Origin: Mangrovimonas aestuarii
GTDB taxonomy: Bacteria > Bacteroidota > Bacteroidia > Flavobacteriales > Flavobacteriaceae
Reading direction: 5' to 3'
Assembly: GCF_028767185.1 (NCBI RefSeq)
Contig: NZ_JARACK010000005.1
Location: 124,001-188,000 of the forward strand
Length of the DNA stretch: 64,000 bases
Position 1 is the first letter of the stretch; every line of letters starts with the position of its first letter. The translations under genes were made by a program, and so were the position numbers. Below are positions 23,643-33,880 of the stretch, one piece after another. Under the pieces are notes generated by a model. That model made no database searches, was not told the DNA's origin, and saw nothing but the letters and a program-made list of their open reading frames with translations.

Positions 23643-24128
23643 CTATCGATATTCTTTAGGAAAATAATGCATCACCGTTATACCTTTATTCAAGTCTTTC
23701 CAATGCACTATATTAAACTCAAACATGACAGTGCCACAAGTTGGAACATTATCAAACCCTTTATCTCCAAAAGCATTAGAAAAAGCTGTGATGGCATGGT
23801 TATGGCCAAAGACCATAACGTTATCATATTTATCGTTTATATCTTTGATAAAACTTGTTAATTGATGTCCCCCAAAATCATAGAGTGTTTCAGAGGTTTT
23901 AACCGATTCCAAAGGCACCTTTAAATTAGCCATGAGAATATTACAGGTTTGAAAAGCGCGTTTAGCTGGACTGGAAAACACTTTTTGAGGTTTATAATTC
24001 TTAGCTTTTAAAAGGTTAGAAATTAATATAGCATCGGTTATCCCTCTTGTAGCTAGGGGGCGATCAAAATCATCTACTTCGTAATCCCAAGAAGATTTTG
24101 CATGTCGGACTAGTGTTAGTTTTTTCAT
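23643..24128 (-). CDS. sixA: SixA-type phosphohistidine phosphatase
   Basis: A 161-residue histidine-phosphatase-superfamily protein: the RHG-like motif LVRHAKSSWDYEVDDFDRPL gives the phospho-accepting His near the N-terminus, SSPAKRAFQT supplies the phosphate-binding Arg, and VFGHNHAITAF carries the second catalytic His. SixA removes phosphate from His of relay proteins such as ArcB or PTS components. It is upstream of ppk1 on the same strand with a 90-base gap, so the tie to polyphosphate is by position only. Confidence 0.9.
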   Translation of the reverse strand: MKKLTLVRHAKSSWDYEVDDFDRPLATRGITDAILISNLLKAKNYKPQKVFSSPAKRAFQTCNILMANLKVPLESVKTSETLYDFGGHQLTSFIKDINDKYDNVMVFGHNHAITAFSNAFGDKGFDNVPTCGTVMFEFNIVHWKDLNKGITVMHYFPKEYR

Positions 24129-24723
24129 TTAAAAAAAGTACTTGTTTACACAATTTATTTACAATAGGAATGAATCCCTTCAAAAAGTTGATAAATATCA
24201 ATAAAACAGTGGTTTTTCAGTTACTTCATACATTTCATATGACTAAAATTATAGTTTAGCATCATTGTATTGGTTTACCAAGTTATTCTTGTAATAGATA
24301 AATATCCTTTTAGCCCAATACCAAAACATATTGCTAACAATAACATTAAATTTAATAAATTAATAAACATTATCCCACAACATATTAAAAACCAACAAAA
24401 TAGGGGTCGTTAAAAAAATGGTTTTAACCGATAAGTTGTAACAATCTCACCCTTAGTCGAATATTTTAGTGATTTAACACTTTTTTTTGAAAAAATCACA
24501 GCTTATATGTTGTTTTGGTTACATAAAATGCTATTAATCAATACCCAAAAAATTATGCTACCAAATCCAATTCCCGAGGATTTACGGAGTTTCTCTGTGT
24601 GCCTTTTTTATCCCTCAACAGCAATTTTGATAAATGATCTTATGCAAGATTTAGCACTTTAAGCTAACTCCTGTACTTATAACCATACTGTATAGTTTGT
24701 TTACGTAAACAAAGTAAAAGCTC
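24129..24723. other. 595-base AT-rich intergenic region before the adhesin operon
   Basis: This gap separates divergent sixA and the adhesin. The only strong structure seen is the 18-bp palindrome at 24696-24713. I found no exact TTTG-N19-TAnnTTTG promoter; a 35-codon ORF at 24555-24662 has no support. The adhesin promoter must lie here but cannot be placed by eye. Confidence 0.6.
24696..24713. promoter_or_regulatory. 18-bp perfect palindrome just before the adhesin start codon
   Basis: TTTGTTTACGTAAACAAA equals its own reverse complement and ends 10 bases before the ATG at 24724. It could be an operator for a dimeric regulator, or, as RNA, a 9-bp hairpin that occludes ribosome binding. A perfect 18-bp palindrome at this position is unlikely by chance. 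Confidence 0.6.
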
Positions 24724-27700
24724 ATGAAAACACTTACCCAAAAAATTGATTTTCTAAAATCTGTTGCGCTTTTCCTATTACTTGGAACTAGTTCAATATT
24801 TGCCCAAAGCGACCCCACTAACTGTATAACTTTCACCAATTGTCCAACAGACATTGTGGTATGTGCTAATAGTTATAACCCAGACAACCCAAATGAATGG
24901 GGAGCTTCTGCAAGTTGGCAAGTGCCTTCTGCTTCAGAAACCTGTTCTGGTGGACCAGGCTCTAATTCCTTTGTAATGGATTTTGAACTCAACGAATCGC
25001 TATTGGGTAACGATTGTTGGGATTTCGACTATGTACAACGAGTAGGGGGAAGTGGCGGAGAAGTTAAGCTGTTTTCATCCAGCGATTTAGGCAACGACAA
25101 TATAGGGTATATTATTACACCTTACCTTTTTTTAGAGGTTGGTGAACCCTTATCTATAGACGTTACCTATACAGATGGTGCTTATAACTTAAATCTTTAT
25201 TACATAGATGAAATGGGAAATGAGGTGTTTTCTGGAAATTCACAAGCCATTAACCTTCTTGGAGTTGGCACACATACCGTTATTATGAACCCTAATATTC
25301 CATCTGATGGCTCATACCGTATAAAGTTTGAATTTGAAGAAGTGTCGGGCAATCCAAGTAACATGAATTTGGTTGATAAAATAAGTATTGATGGAGTAGT
25401 CGTTGAAGGAACATGTACAGGAGGTGTAGACTTCACTGTTTCTGGACCAGATACAAATAGTGGTTTCTTCCCTATAGGAACCACACCTATAACTTATACT
25501 GCAACATACACAAGTGCAGATGGAACTATAATTACAGATACTTGCTCATTTAATATTGTTGTAACCGATACTCCTCCAACAATTACCTGTCCTGCCAATA
25601 TTTCACAGGATGTCGATGCAGGTCTTTGTAACGCAACAATATCAACACCAGTACCTATCGTATCTGATAGTGGTTGTGATGGTAATGACCTTGCTACATT
25701 CCTAACCGTTACCTCTACTCGTGATGATGGATTAGCTCTTAGTGATCCCTATCCAATAGGAGTTACAACAATAACCCACTCAGCTACAGACCCCAGTGGA
25801 AACAACATAACTTGCGATCAAACTATTACAATAACTGGAGGTACTACTCCTGAATTTGGTGTATCACCCGCTGCAATTGCAGATTTAAACTGTGATGATC
25901 CTCTACCAACTCAAGAAACACTAACCGCAAGCAACTGTGAAGGCCCAGTTGCCGTAGTTGCTTCTGTTGATCCCTATACACCTGATTGTTCTGGATACAC
26001 CATTACTTATAGATGGATAGCGGGTGTTACCGAAGTAACTCAATCTTTCAATGTTTTACCGGACACAACAGCCCCATCCTTTGTTGAAACCTTGCCTGTT
26101 GATACAACCGTGGAATGTGATGCCGTTCCATCAGCCGAAATTTTAACAGCTATAGATAACTGTAATAATGCAACAGTAACATTTAACGAAACTTCAGCTC
26201 CTGGTAGCTGTAGCGATTCTTATACAATAACTAGAATCTGGACAGCTTCAGACGATTGTGGTAACGATAGTATCCATACACAAACCATAACTGTTCAAGA
26301 CATAACTCCTCCTGACTTTGTAGAAACTCTACCAGCCGACACAACAGTAGAGTGTGATGCTGTTCCTACTGCTGAAACACTGACGGCTACTGATAACTGC
26401 AGTAATGCCTCCGTTTCTTTTAACGAAGTTAACACTGCTGGAAGCTGTCTTGGTGCCTATACCTTGACTAGAACATGGATCGCTACTGACGAATGCGGTA
26501 ACGAAACTTCACACATTCAAACGATAACAGTTCAGGATACAACTCCTCCTAACTTTGTTCAAGCTCTACCTGCCGACACTACGGTTGAGTGTGATGCTGT
26601 TCCTACTGCTGAAACTTTAACAGCTACAGATAACTGCGGTAATGCCTCTGTTTCTTTTGAAGAGATAAACACTTCCGGAAGCTGTACCGGTGCCTATACC
26701 CTAACTAGGACTTGGACTGCTACTGATGAATGTGGTAACCAAACGTTACATACACAAACCATAACCGTTGAGGATACGACCCCTCCTACTTTTGTTGAAG
26801 CTCTACCTGCCGACACTACGGTTGAGTGTGATGCTGTTCCTGTAGCTGTAACTTTAACAGCTACAGACAACTGTGGAAACGCCTCAATTATTTTTAATGA
26901 AGTAAACACCGCAGGAAGCTGTTCTGATGCCTATACCTTAACTAGAACTTGGACCGCTACTGATGAATGCGGAAACCAAATATTACATACACAAACCATA
27001 ACCGTTGAGGATACGACCCCTCCTACTTTTGTGGAAGCTCTACCTGCCGACACTACGGTTGAGTGTGATGCTATTCCTGTAGCTGAAACTTTGACGGCTA
27101 CAGATAACTGTGGAAACGCCTCAATTATTTTTAATGAAGTAAACACCGCCGGAAGCTGTACCGGTGCCTATACCCTAACTAGGACTTGGACCGCTACTGA
27201 TGAATGCGGAAACCAAACGTTACATACACAAACCATAACCGTTGAGGATACGACCCCTCCTACTTTTGTTGAAGTTTTACCAGCCGACACTACGGTTGAG
27301 TGTGATGCTATTCCTGTAGCTGAAACTTTGACGGCTACAGATAACTGTGGTAATGCCTCAATTACTTATAATGAAGTAAACACCGCAGGGAGCTGTTCCG
27401 ATGCCTATACCCTAACTAGGACTTGGACCGCTACCGATGAATGTGGCAACCAAACTTCTCATGTACAGATTGTAACCGTTCAGGATACCACGCCTCCTGC
27501 TTTTGTGGAAGCTTTACCAGCTGACACAACAGTTGAGTGTGATGCCGTTCCTTCAGTAGTAACTTTGACGGCTACGGATAACTGCGGTAATGCCTCCGTT
27601 TCTTTTGTAGAAGTAAACACGGCTGGAAACTGCCAAGGTGCATATACCTTGACTAGAACTTGGACCGCTACTGATGAGTGTGGTAATCAATCTTCTCATG

Positions 27701-30700
27701 TACAAACCATAACTGTTGAAGATACAACCCCTCCATCTTTCAACACTGTTGCAGCAGATCAAACCGTAGCCTGTGATGGTATGGGTAACATTACCGAATT
27801 ACAAGCATGGTTAAATACAAATGCTGGTGCTACTGCAACAGACAACTGTTCTGGAGTTACTTGGAGCAACAACTTTGTTAGCCTCAGTAATGGTTGTGGC
27901 GAAACAGGATTAGCTTTAGTTACTTTTACTGCTACTGATGAATGCGGTAACTCAAATACAACAAGCGCATTATTTACCATTATCGATTTATTACCTCCTA
28001 CTATTGACACACAAGCTTCTGATTTAACTGTAGAATGCGATGGAAACGGTAACCTTACAGAATTAAATAATTGGTTGGGCAATAATGGTGGTGCTATTTC
28101 ATCTGATATATGTGGTGAAATTACTTGGTCTAACAACTACTCTACATTGAATGCAGATTGTGGTGGCACTGGAAGTGCTTTAGTGACATTTACTGCTACC
28201 GATGATTGTGGTAACTCATCTACAACAACTGCCACATTTACAATAGAAGATACTTCACCTCCGTCATTTGTGGAAGCACTACCCGTTGATACAATAGTTG
28301 AGTGTGACGCAGTTCTTAATGCAGAGACTCTAACCGCTACTGATAGCTGTGGTAACGCAACAGTAACCTTTGACGAAGTAAATACCCCTGGAAGCTGTCC
28401 TAACTCCTATACCTTGACCAGAACTTGGACTGCTATCGATGAATGTGGTAACCAAACCTCTCATATACAAACAATAAACGTTCAGGATACCACACCTCCT
28501 TCAATTGACCTTCAGGCATCAAATGTCGTAGTGGAATGTGATGGAAGCGGTAACAACGACGCTATTCAAAACTGGCTGGACTCCAATGGAGGTGCAACCG
28601 CTAGCGATAACTGTGGTGTTGTAACATGGTCCAACGATTATAACGGTGCTACATCCGATTGTTCAAGCCCCGTTGTAGTAACATTTACTGCTACCGATGA
28701 ATGTGGAAACGTTTCTACAACATCGGCTTCCTATGCCATTCAGGATACTACACCTCCTACCATAGATACAATTGCAACAGACCTTACCGTAGAGTGTGAC
28801 GGAAGCGGAAATACCCAAGACCTTCAGGATTGGTTGGACAGCTTTGCTGGAGCTACTGCCTCTGACGATTGTAGTGCCATTTCTTGGAGCAACGACTTCA
28901 GTCAGCTTAGCGACCTTTGCGGTGCTACCGGATCGGCTACGGTTACATTTACCGCTACAGATGGCTGTGGAAACAGTTCATCAACCGCTGCAACCTTCAC
29001 CATTGAAGATACTGCTGCTCCTTCATTTGTGGAAGCACTGCCTTCTGATGCAACAGTTGAGTGTGATACAGTTCCTAATGAAGAAACTTTGACCGCTACC
29101 GATAGCTGTGGTGACGCAACTGTGACCTTTGACGAAGTAAACACCCCTGGAAGCTGTCCTAACTCCTATACCTTGACCAGAACTTGGACCGCTACTGATG
29201 AATGTGGTAACGAATCGTCTCATGTACAGACAATAACCGTTCAGGATACCACGCCTCCAACTTTTGTGGAAGCTTTACCCGCTGATGCAACAGTTGAGTG
29301 TGATACAGTTCCTACTGCAGAGACTTTAACCGCTACCGATAGCTGTGGTGACGCAACTGTAACCTTTAACGAAGTGAACACCGCCGAAAACTGTCCTAAC
29401 TCCTATACCTTGACCAGAACTTGGACTGCTACAGATGAATGTGGAAACGAATCGTCTCATGTACAGACAATAACCGTTCAGGATACCACGCCTCCGTCAT
29501 TTGTGGAAGCACTACCCGTTGATACAATAGTTGAGTGTTACGCAGTTGCTAATGCAGAGACTTTAACCGCTACCGATAGCTGTGGTAACGCAACTGTAAC
29601 CTTTGACGAAGTAAACACCCCTGGAAGCTGTCCTAACTCCTATACCTTGACCAGAACTTGGACTGCTATCGATGAATGTGGTAACCAAACCTCTCATATA
29701 CAAACAATAAACGTTCAGGATACCACACCTCCTTCAATTGACCTTCAGGCATCAAATGTCGTAGTGGAATGTGATGGTAGCGGTAACAACGACGCTATTC
29801 AAAACTGGCTGGACTCCAATGGTGGTGCAACCGCCAGCGATAACTGTGGTGTTGTAACATGGTCCAACGATTATAACGGTGCTACATCCGATTGTTCAAG
29901 CCCTGTTGTGGTAACATTTACTGCTACAGATGAATGTGGAAACGTTTCTACAACATCGGCTTCCTATGCCATTCAGGATACTACACCTCCTACCATAGAT
30001 ACAATTGCAACAGACCTTACCGTAGAGTGTGACGGAAGCGGAAATACCCAAGACCTTCAGGATTGGTTGGACAGCTTTGCTGGAGCTACTGCCTCTGACG
30101 ATTGTAGTGCCATTTCTTGGAGCAACGACTTCAATCAGCTTAGCGACCTTTGCGGTGCTACCGGATCGGCTACGGTAACATTTACCGCTACTGATGGCTG
30201 TGGAAACAGTTCATCGACCGCTGCAACCTTCACCATTGAAGATACTGCTGCTCCTTCCTTTGTAGAAGCACTGCCTTCTGATATAACCGTGGAGTGTAAT
30301 ACAGTTCCTGCTGAAGAAGCTTTGACCGCTACCGATAGTTGTGGTGACGTAACTGTGACCTTTGAAGAACTAAACACGGCTGGAGCTTGCCCTGGAGCCT
30401 ATACTTTAACAAGAACTTGGACCGCTACCGATGAATGTGGTAACGAATCGTCTCATGTACAGACAGTAACCGTTCAGGATACCACGCCTCCAACTTTTGT
30501 GGAAGCTTTACCCGCTGATGCAACAGTTGAGTGTGACGTAGTTCCTACTGCGGAAACTTTAACCGCTACAGACAACTGTGGAAATGTTACTGTGACTTTT
30601 GAAGAACTAAACACGGCTGGAGCTTGCCCTGGTGCCTATACTTTAACAAGAACTTGGACCGCTACCGATGAATGTGGCAACCAAACTTCTCATGTACAGA

Positions 30701-32940
30701 TTGTAACCGTTCAGGATACCACGCCTCCTTCTTTTGTGGAAGCGCTGCCTGCTGATACTACAGTTGAGTGTGACGCAGTTCCTAGTGCAGAGACTTTAAC
30801 CGCTACCGATAGTTGTGGTAACGCAACTGTGACCTTTGACGAAGTAAACACCCCTGGAAGCTGTCCTAACTCCTATACCTTGACCAGAACTTGGACTGCT
30901 ACCGATGAATGTGGTAACCAAACCTCTCATATACAAACAATAAACGTTCAGGATACCACACCTCCTTCTTTTGTGGAAGTGCTGCCATCAGATGTATCAG
31001 TACAATGTGATGCCGTTTCTACTGCAGAGACTTTAACCGCTACCGATAGTTGTGGTGAGGCAACTGTGACCTTTGACGAAGTAAACACCCCTGGAAGCTG
31101 TCCTAATTCCTATACCTTGACCAGAACTTGGACTGCTACCGATGAATGTGGAAACGAAACCTCTCATTTACAGACAATAACCGTTCAGGATACTACGCCT
31201 CCTTCCTTTGTGGAAACGCTGCCATCAGATGTATCAGTACAATGTGATGCCGTTCCAAATGCGGAAACATTAACCGCAACGGATAACTGTGGTAATGCTA
31301 CAGTAACCTTTGATGAAGTGAATACGGCTGGAAACTGTCCAGGAGCCTATACCTTGACAAGAACCTGGACTGCTACTGACGAATGTGGAAACGAAACCTC
31401 TCATTCCCAAACAATAACCGTTCAGGATACTACGCCTCCAACCTTTGTGGAAGCGCTGCCAGCAGATATCTCAGTCCAATGTGATGCCGTTCCTACTGCT
31501 GAAACTTTGAATGCTACTGACAACTGTGGTTCAGCTACTGTAACTTTCAACGAATTGAGCACTGCAGGAAACTGTCCTGGAACCTATACCTTAATAAGAA
31601 CTTGGACCGCTACTGACGAATGCGGTAACGAAACCTCTCATACCCAAACAATAACTGTACAAGATACTACTCCTCCAACCTTTGTGGAAGCCCTACCTGC
31701 AGATGTCTCTGTAGAATGTGATACTGTTCCAACTGCTGAAACATTAACCGCTGTAGATAATTGTGGTAATACAACAGTAACCTTTGACGAAATAAACACT
31801 GCTGGAAGCTGCCCTGGTGCCTACACCTTGACAAGAACCTGGACCGCTACTGACGAATGTGGAAACCAAACTTCGCATATGCAAACAATAATTATAGAGG
31901 ATACTACAGCTCCTACCTTTGTGGAAGCACTGCCAGTAGATATCTCAGTGCAATGTGATGCTGTTCCTACTGCTGAAACTTTGACCGCTACAGACAGCTG
32001 TGGTGATGCAATTGTAACATTTGATGAAGTGAACACTTCAGGAAGCTGTCCTGGTGCCTATACCTTGACAAGAACCTGGACCGCTTCTGACGAATGCGGT
32101 AACGAATCGTCACATGTACAAACCATAACAGTAGAAGATACTACAGCACCTATTCTTGGCTCTTCATTACCTACTGTTATAGATGTAAACTGTTCAGAAA
32201 TTCCAGTCGTCCCAACTCCTATGTTTGAAGACAACTGTTCAGAAAATTTAATCATAAATTTTGAAGAGGTTAACAATTCTCAAGCTGATGGAAATGATTA
32301 CTCTATAGAATACACTTGGACTGTAACGGATGAGTGTGGTAACACAGCAGTATTCTCTCAAACAGTAAATGTCACAATGGAAGAATCGGTTACAGAAGTC
32401 ATTGAGAACAGCTGTATTGACGATGGTACAATTGATCTGTTTGATTACATCAACACTTCCAACACAGACGGAGAATGGGTTGTTATATCAGGAAATGCTA
32501 CAGTTAATAGTGGTTTCTTCGATCCAACACAAAGTGGAATAGGTGACTATGTATTTGAATATTCTGTAATAGAGGATAGCTGTTTAAGTGTTACTCGAGT
32601 AATGCTCAACATCAACGATGATTGTGTGGTATTACCATGTGGAAGCGAAGATGTAAACATTTCCACTGCAATCACACCTAACGGAGATCAATGGAACGAA
32701 TACTTTGAAGTAACCGGTGTTGAAGAATGTGGTTTCACTATAGAAATTATGATTTTTAACCGATGGGGTGCTAAAATTTTCGAATCTAAAAACTACCAAA
32801 ACAACTGGAATGGGGCTGCTCCAAGTGGATCGGTAGGAAATGCGGAAAAAGTACCAACCGGAACATATTACTACGTTGTAAAATTAAAAGATAGTGGACT
32901 TGATCCTTTTAGTGGACCAATCTACGTAGGAACCAAATAA
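24724..32940 (+). CDS. Giant HYR-like repeat adhesin with type B T9SS sorting domain
   Basis: A 2738-residue secreted protein. The signal peptide (hydrophobic SVALFLLLGTSSIFAQ) is followed by an opening region with a lectin-like beta-sandwich (about 80-230), HYR-like domains, then 26 tandem modules at residues 446-2550: 19 of type A (79 residues), 6 of type B (86-89 residues) and a divergent last one, each with paired Cys in VECD, DNC and DECGN. The C-terminus (about 2650-2738), beginning ITPNGDQWNEYF and containing FNRWGAKIFESKNYQNNW, is the gliding-motility-associated CHU_C domain (TIGR04131) that directs type B T9SS export. It is followed by its likely secretion partner, a SprF/PorP protein, and an OmpA protein. 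A surface adhesin role is inferred from the architecture. Confidence 0.95.
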   Translation: MKTLTQKIDFLKSVALFLLLGTSSIFAQSDPTNCITFTNCPTDIVVCANSYNPDNPNEWGASASWQVPSASETCSGGPGSNSFVMDFELNESLLGNDCWDFDYVQRVGGSGGEVKLFSSSDLGNDNIGYIITPYLFLEVGEPLSIDVTYTDGAYNLNLYYIDEMGNEVFSGNSQAINLLGVGTHTVIMNPNIPSDGSYRIKFEFEEVSGNPSNMNLVDKISIDGVVVEGTCTGGVDFTVSGPDTNSGFFPIGTTPITYTATYTSADGTIITDTCSFNIVVTDTPPTITCPANISQDVDAGLCNATISTPVPIVSDSGCDGNDLATFLTVTSTRDDGLALSDPYPIGVTTITHSATDPSGNNITCDQTITITGGTTPEFGVSPAAIADLNCDDPLPTQETLTASNCEGPVAVVASVDPYTPDCSGYTITYRWIAGVTEVTQSFNVLPDTTAPSFVETLPVDTTVECDAVPSAEILTAIDNCNNATVTFNETSAPGSCSDSYTITRIWTASDDCGNDSIHTQTITVQDITPPDFVETLPADTTVECDAVPTAETLTATDNCSNASVSFNEVNTAGSCLGAYTLTRTWIATDECGNETSHIQTITVQDTTPPNFVQALPADTTVECDAVPTAETLTATDNCGNASVSFEEINTSGSCTGAYTLTRTWTATDECGNQTLHTQTITVEDTTPPTFVEALPADTTVECDAVPVAVTLTATDNCGNASIIFNEVNTAGSCSDAYTLTRTWTATDECGNQILHTQTITVEDTTPPTFVEALPADTTVECDAIPVAETLTATDNCGNASIIFNEVNTAGSCTGAYTLTRTWTATDECGNQTLHTQTITVEDTTPPTFVEVLPADTTVECDAIPVAETLTATDNCGNASITYNEVNTAGSCSDAYTLTRTWTATDECGNQTSHVQIVTVQDTTPPAFVEALPADTTVECDAVPSVVTLTATDNCGNASVSFVEVNTAGNCQGAYTLTRTWTATDECGNQSSHVQTITVEDTTPPSFNTVAADQTVACDGMGNITELQAWLNTNAGATATDNCSGVTWSNNFVSLSNGCGETGLALVTFTATDECGNSNTTSALFTIIDLLPPTIDTQASDLTVECDGNGNLTELNNWLGNNGGAISSDICGEITWSNNYSTLNADCGGTGSALVTFTATDDCGNSSTTTATFTIEDTSPPSFVEALPVDTIVECDAVLNAETLTATDSCGNATVTFDEVNTPGSCPNSYTLTRTWTAIDECGNQTSHIQTINVQDTTPPSIDLQASNVVVECDGSGNNDAIQNWLDSNGGATASDNCGVVTWSNDYNGATSDCSSPVVVTFTATDECGNVSTTSASYAIQDTTPPTIDTIATDLTVECDGSGNTQDLQDWLDSFAGATASDDCSAISWSNDFSQLSDLCGATGSATVTFTATDGCGNSSSTAATFTIEDTAAPSFVEALPSDATVECDTVPNEETLTATDSCGDATVTFDEVNTPGSCPNSYTLTRTWTATDECGNESSHVQTITVQDTTPPTFVEALPADATVECDTVPTAETLTATDSCGDATVTFNEVNTAENCPNSYTLTRTWTATDECGNESSHVQTITVQDTTPPSFVEALPVDTIVECYAVANAETLTATDSCGNATVTFDEVNTPGSCPNSYTLTRTWTAIDECGNQTSHIQTINVQDTTPPSIDLQASNVVVECDGSGNNDAIQNWLDSNGGATASDNCGVVTWSNDYNGATSDCSSPVVVTFTATDECGNVSTTSASYAIQDTTPPTIDTIATDLTVECDGSGNTQDLQDWLDSFAGATASDDCSAISWSNDFNQLSDLCGATGSATVTFTATDGCGNSSSTAATFTIEDTAAPSFVEALPSDITVECNTVPAEEALTATDSCGDVTVTFEELNTAGACPGAYTLTRTWTATDECGNESSHVQTVTVQDTTPPTFVEALPADATVECDVVPTAETLTATDNCGNVTVTFEELNTAGACPGAYTLTRTWTATDECGNQTSHVQIVTVQDTTPPSFVEALPADTTVECDAVPSAETLTATDSCGNATVTFDEVNTPGSCPNSYTLTRTWTATDECGNQTSHIQTINVQDTTPPSFVEVLPSDVSVQCDAVSTAETLTATDSCGEATVTFDEVNTPGSCPNSYTLTRTWTATDECGNETSHLQTITVQDTTPPSFVETLPSDVSVQCDAVPNAETLTATDNCGNATVTFDEVNTAGNCPGAYTLTRTWTATDECGNETSHSQTITVQDTTPPTFVEALPADISVQCDAVPTAETLNATDNCGSATVTFNELSTAGNCPGTYTLIRTWTATDECGNETSHTQTITVQDTTPPTFVEALPADVSVECDTVPTAETLTAVDNCGNTTVTFDEINTAGSCPGAYTLTRTWTATDECGNQTSHMQTIIIEDTTAPTFVEALPVDISVQCDAVPTAETLTATDSCGDAIVTFDEVNTSGSCPGAYTLTRTWTASDECGNESSHVQTITVEDTTAPILGSSLPTVIDVNCSEIPVVPTPMFEDNCSENLIINFEEVNNSQADGNDYSIEYTWTVTDECGNTAVFSQTVNVTMEESVTEVIENSCIDDGTIDLFDYINTSNTDGEWVVISGNATVNSGFFDPTQSGIGDYVFEYSVIEDSCLSVTRVMLNINDDCVVLPCGSEDVNISTAITPNGDQWNEYFEVTGVEECGFTIEIMIFNRWGAKIFESKNYQNNWNGAAPSGSVGNAEKVPTGTYYYVVKLKDSGLDPFSGPIYVGTK
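28261..29493 (+). repeat. First copy of a 1233-bp five-module tandem duplication
   Basis: Modules A-B-B-A-A. The same 411-codon block follows directly at 29494-30726. The first about 788 bases of the copies are nearly identical. Confidence 0.85.
29494..30726 (+). repeat. Second copy of the 1233-bp tandem duplication
   Basis: Same module order as 28261-29493 at a constant offset of 1233 bases. One visible difference is GAC to TAC at 29539-29541, turning the VECD motif of the first module into VECY. Confidence 0.85.
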
Positions 32941-32951
32941 ACCCATTACCC

Positions 32952-33869
32952 ATGAGACATCTTAGAAACATATTATTTGCTTCGGTACTCTTAAGTTGTA
33001 CTGCTACAATTGCCCAGCAATTACCACAATTTACGCAGTATATGTACAATACCATTTCAATAAACCCTGCCTATGCAGGAAGTAGGGAAACACTAAGTGC
33101 GGTAGTACTATATCGTAGTCAATGGACGGATATTGATAATGGCCCCACTACCCCTACAGTATCAGTACACAGTCCTTTAAGGAATGAAAAGATTGGATTA
33201 GGAGCGTCTCTTATTCATGATGAATTGGGATATGAAAACTTCACCTATATCTATGGTGACTTTTCTTATACTATCCATACAGGTCCTAACACAAAACTCG
33301 CATTTGGGGTAATGGGAGGATTTACAAGCTATACGTTAGATTCTGAATTCAGGACTCAAAACGCCACCGATCCAAACATTTCGGGAATTGAGGACCAATG
33401 GGCTCCTAATTTTGGAGCTGGAATGTTATGGCATACCAATCGCTGGTATCTAGGTCTTTCGGCACCAAGGTTATTGAACACCAATTACAATGATAATTCC
33501 GATTATGAAGCTGTTGAACGGGTAGGTTATTATTTTACTGGAGGTTATGTATTTGACTTGAGCAACAACGTAAAATTTAAACCTGCATTCTTAGTTAAAG
33601 CTACAAATGGAGCCCCTATGTCTTACGATCTAACTGCTAATTTCCTTTTTTACGAAAAGCTATGGGTTGGTGCTGGTTACCGAATTAACGAAAGTGCTGC
33701 AGCAATTGGTGGAATTGTCGATTTCCAAATCTCAAAACAATTCCGAATTGGTTATGCTTATGAAAATCCGATTTCAGATATACGCCCCTACTCTGGAGGT
33801 ACTCATGAATTCCTTCTGATGTTTGAATTATTTAAAGAACAACGTATTAAGTCTCCAAGATATTTTTAA
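32952..33869 (+). CDS. PorP/SprF family T9SS outer-membrane partner
   Basis: A 305-residue outer-membrane beta-barrel: signal peptide ending ...TATIAQ, then QLPQFTQYMYNTISINPAYA, the PorP/SprF hallmark near the N-terminus of mature proteins, followed by amphipathic strands down to LLMFELFKEQRIKSPRYF. In Flavobacterium johnsoniae SprF is needed for SprB secretion, and such genes typically follow their own type B cargo. It starts 11 bases after the adhesin stop codon, so it is almost certainly the adhesin's dedicated partner. Confidence 0.95.
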   Translation: MRHLRNILFASVLLSCTATIAQQLPQFTQYMYNTISINPAYAGSRETLSAVVLYRSQWTDIDNGPTTPTVSVHSPLRNEKIGLGASLIHDELGYENFTYIYGDFSYTIHTGPNTKLAFGVMGGFTSYTLDSEFRTQNATDPNISGIEDQWAPNFGAGMLWHTNRWYLGLSAPRLLNTNYNDNSDYEAVERVGYYFTGGYVFDLSNNVKFKPAFLVKATNGAPMSYDLTANFLFYEKLWVGAGYRINESAAAIGGIVDFQISKQFRIGYAYENPISDIRPYSGGTHEFLLMFELFKEQRIKSPRYF

Positions 33870-33880
33870 ATCCCTAAATT

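Larger units (their letters stand above)
26059..32373 (+). repeat. 26 tandem HYR-like modules within the adhesin gene
   Basis: The order, read along the gene, is A7-B2-A-B2-A3-B2-A8 and a last divergent module. Type A is 237 bp, type B 258-267 bp. Modules are delimited by DTTPP linkers and end before ITV/FTI. Neighbouring units are strikingly similar at the DNA level, which is expected of unequal exchange or slippage. Confidence 0.9.

Noticed and set aside
24555-24662. 35-codon ORF in the region before the adhesin
   Set aside because: No upstream promoter element, no recognisable motif, and it is surrounded by AT-rich non-coding sequence.
26694-32276. Many minus-strand ORFs of 66-125 codons inside the adhesin gene
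   Set aside because: They recur with each repeat because they are shadows of the coding strand; none has a plausible start region or independent signal.
26059-32373. Direct repeats that could suggest a CRISPR array
   Set aside because: The repeat units are 237-267 bp, stay in one reading frame and encode conserved HYR-like modules; no spacer pattern or cas genes.
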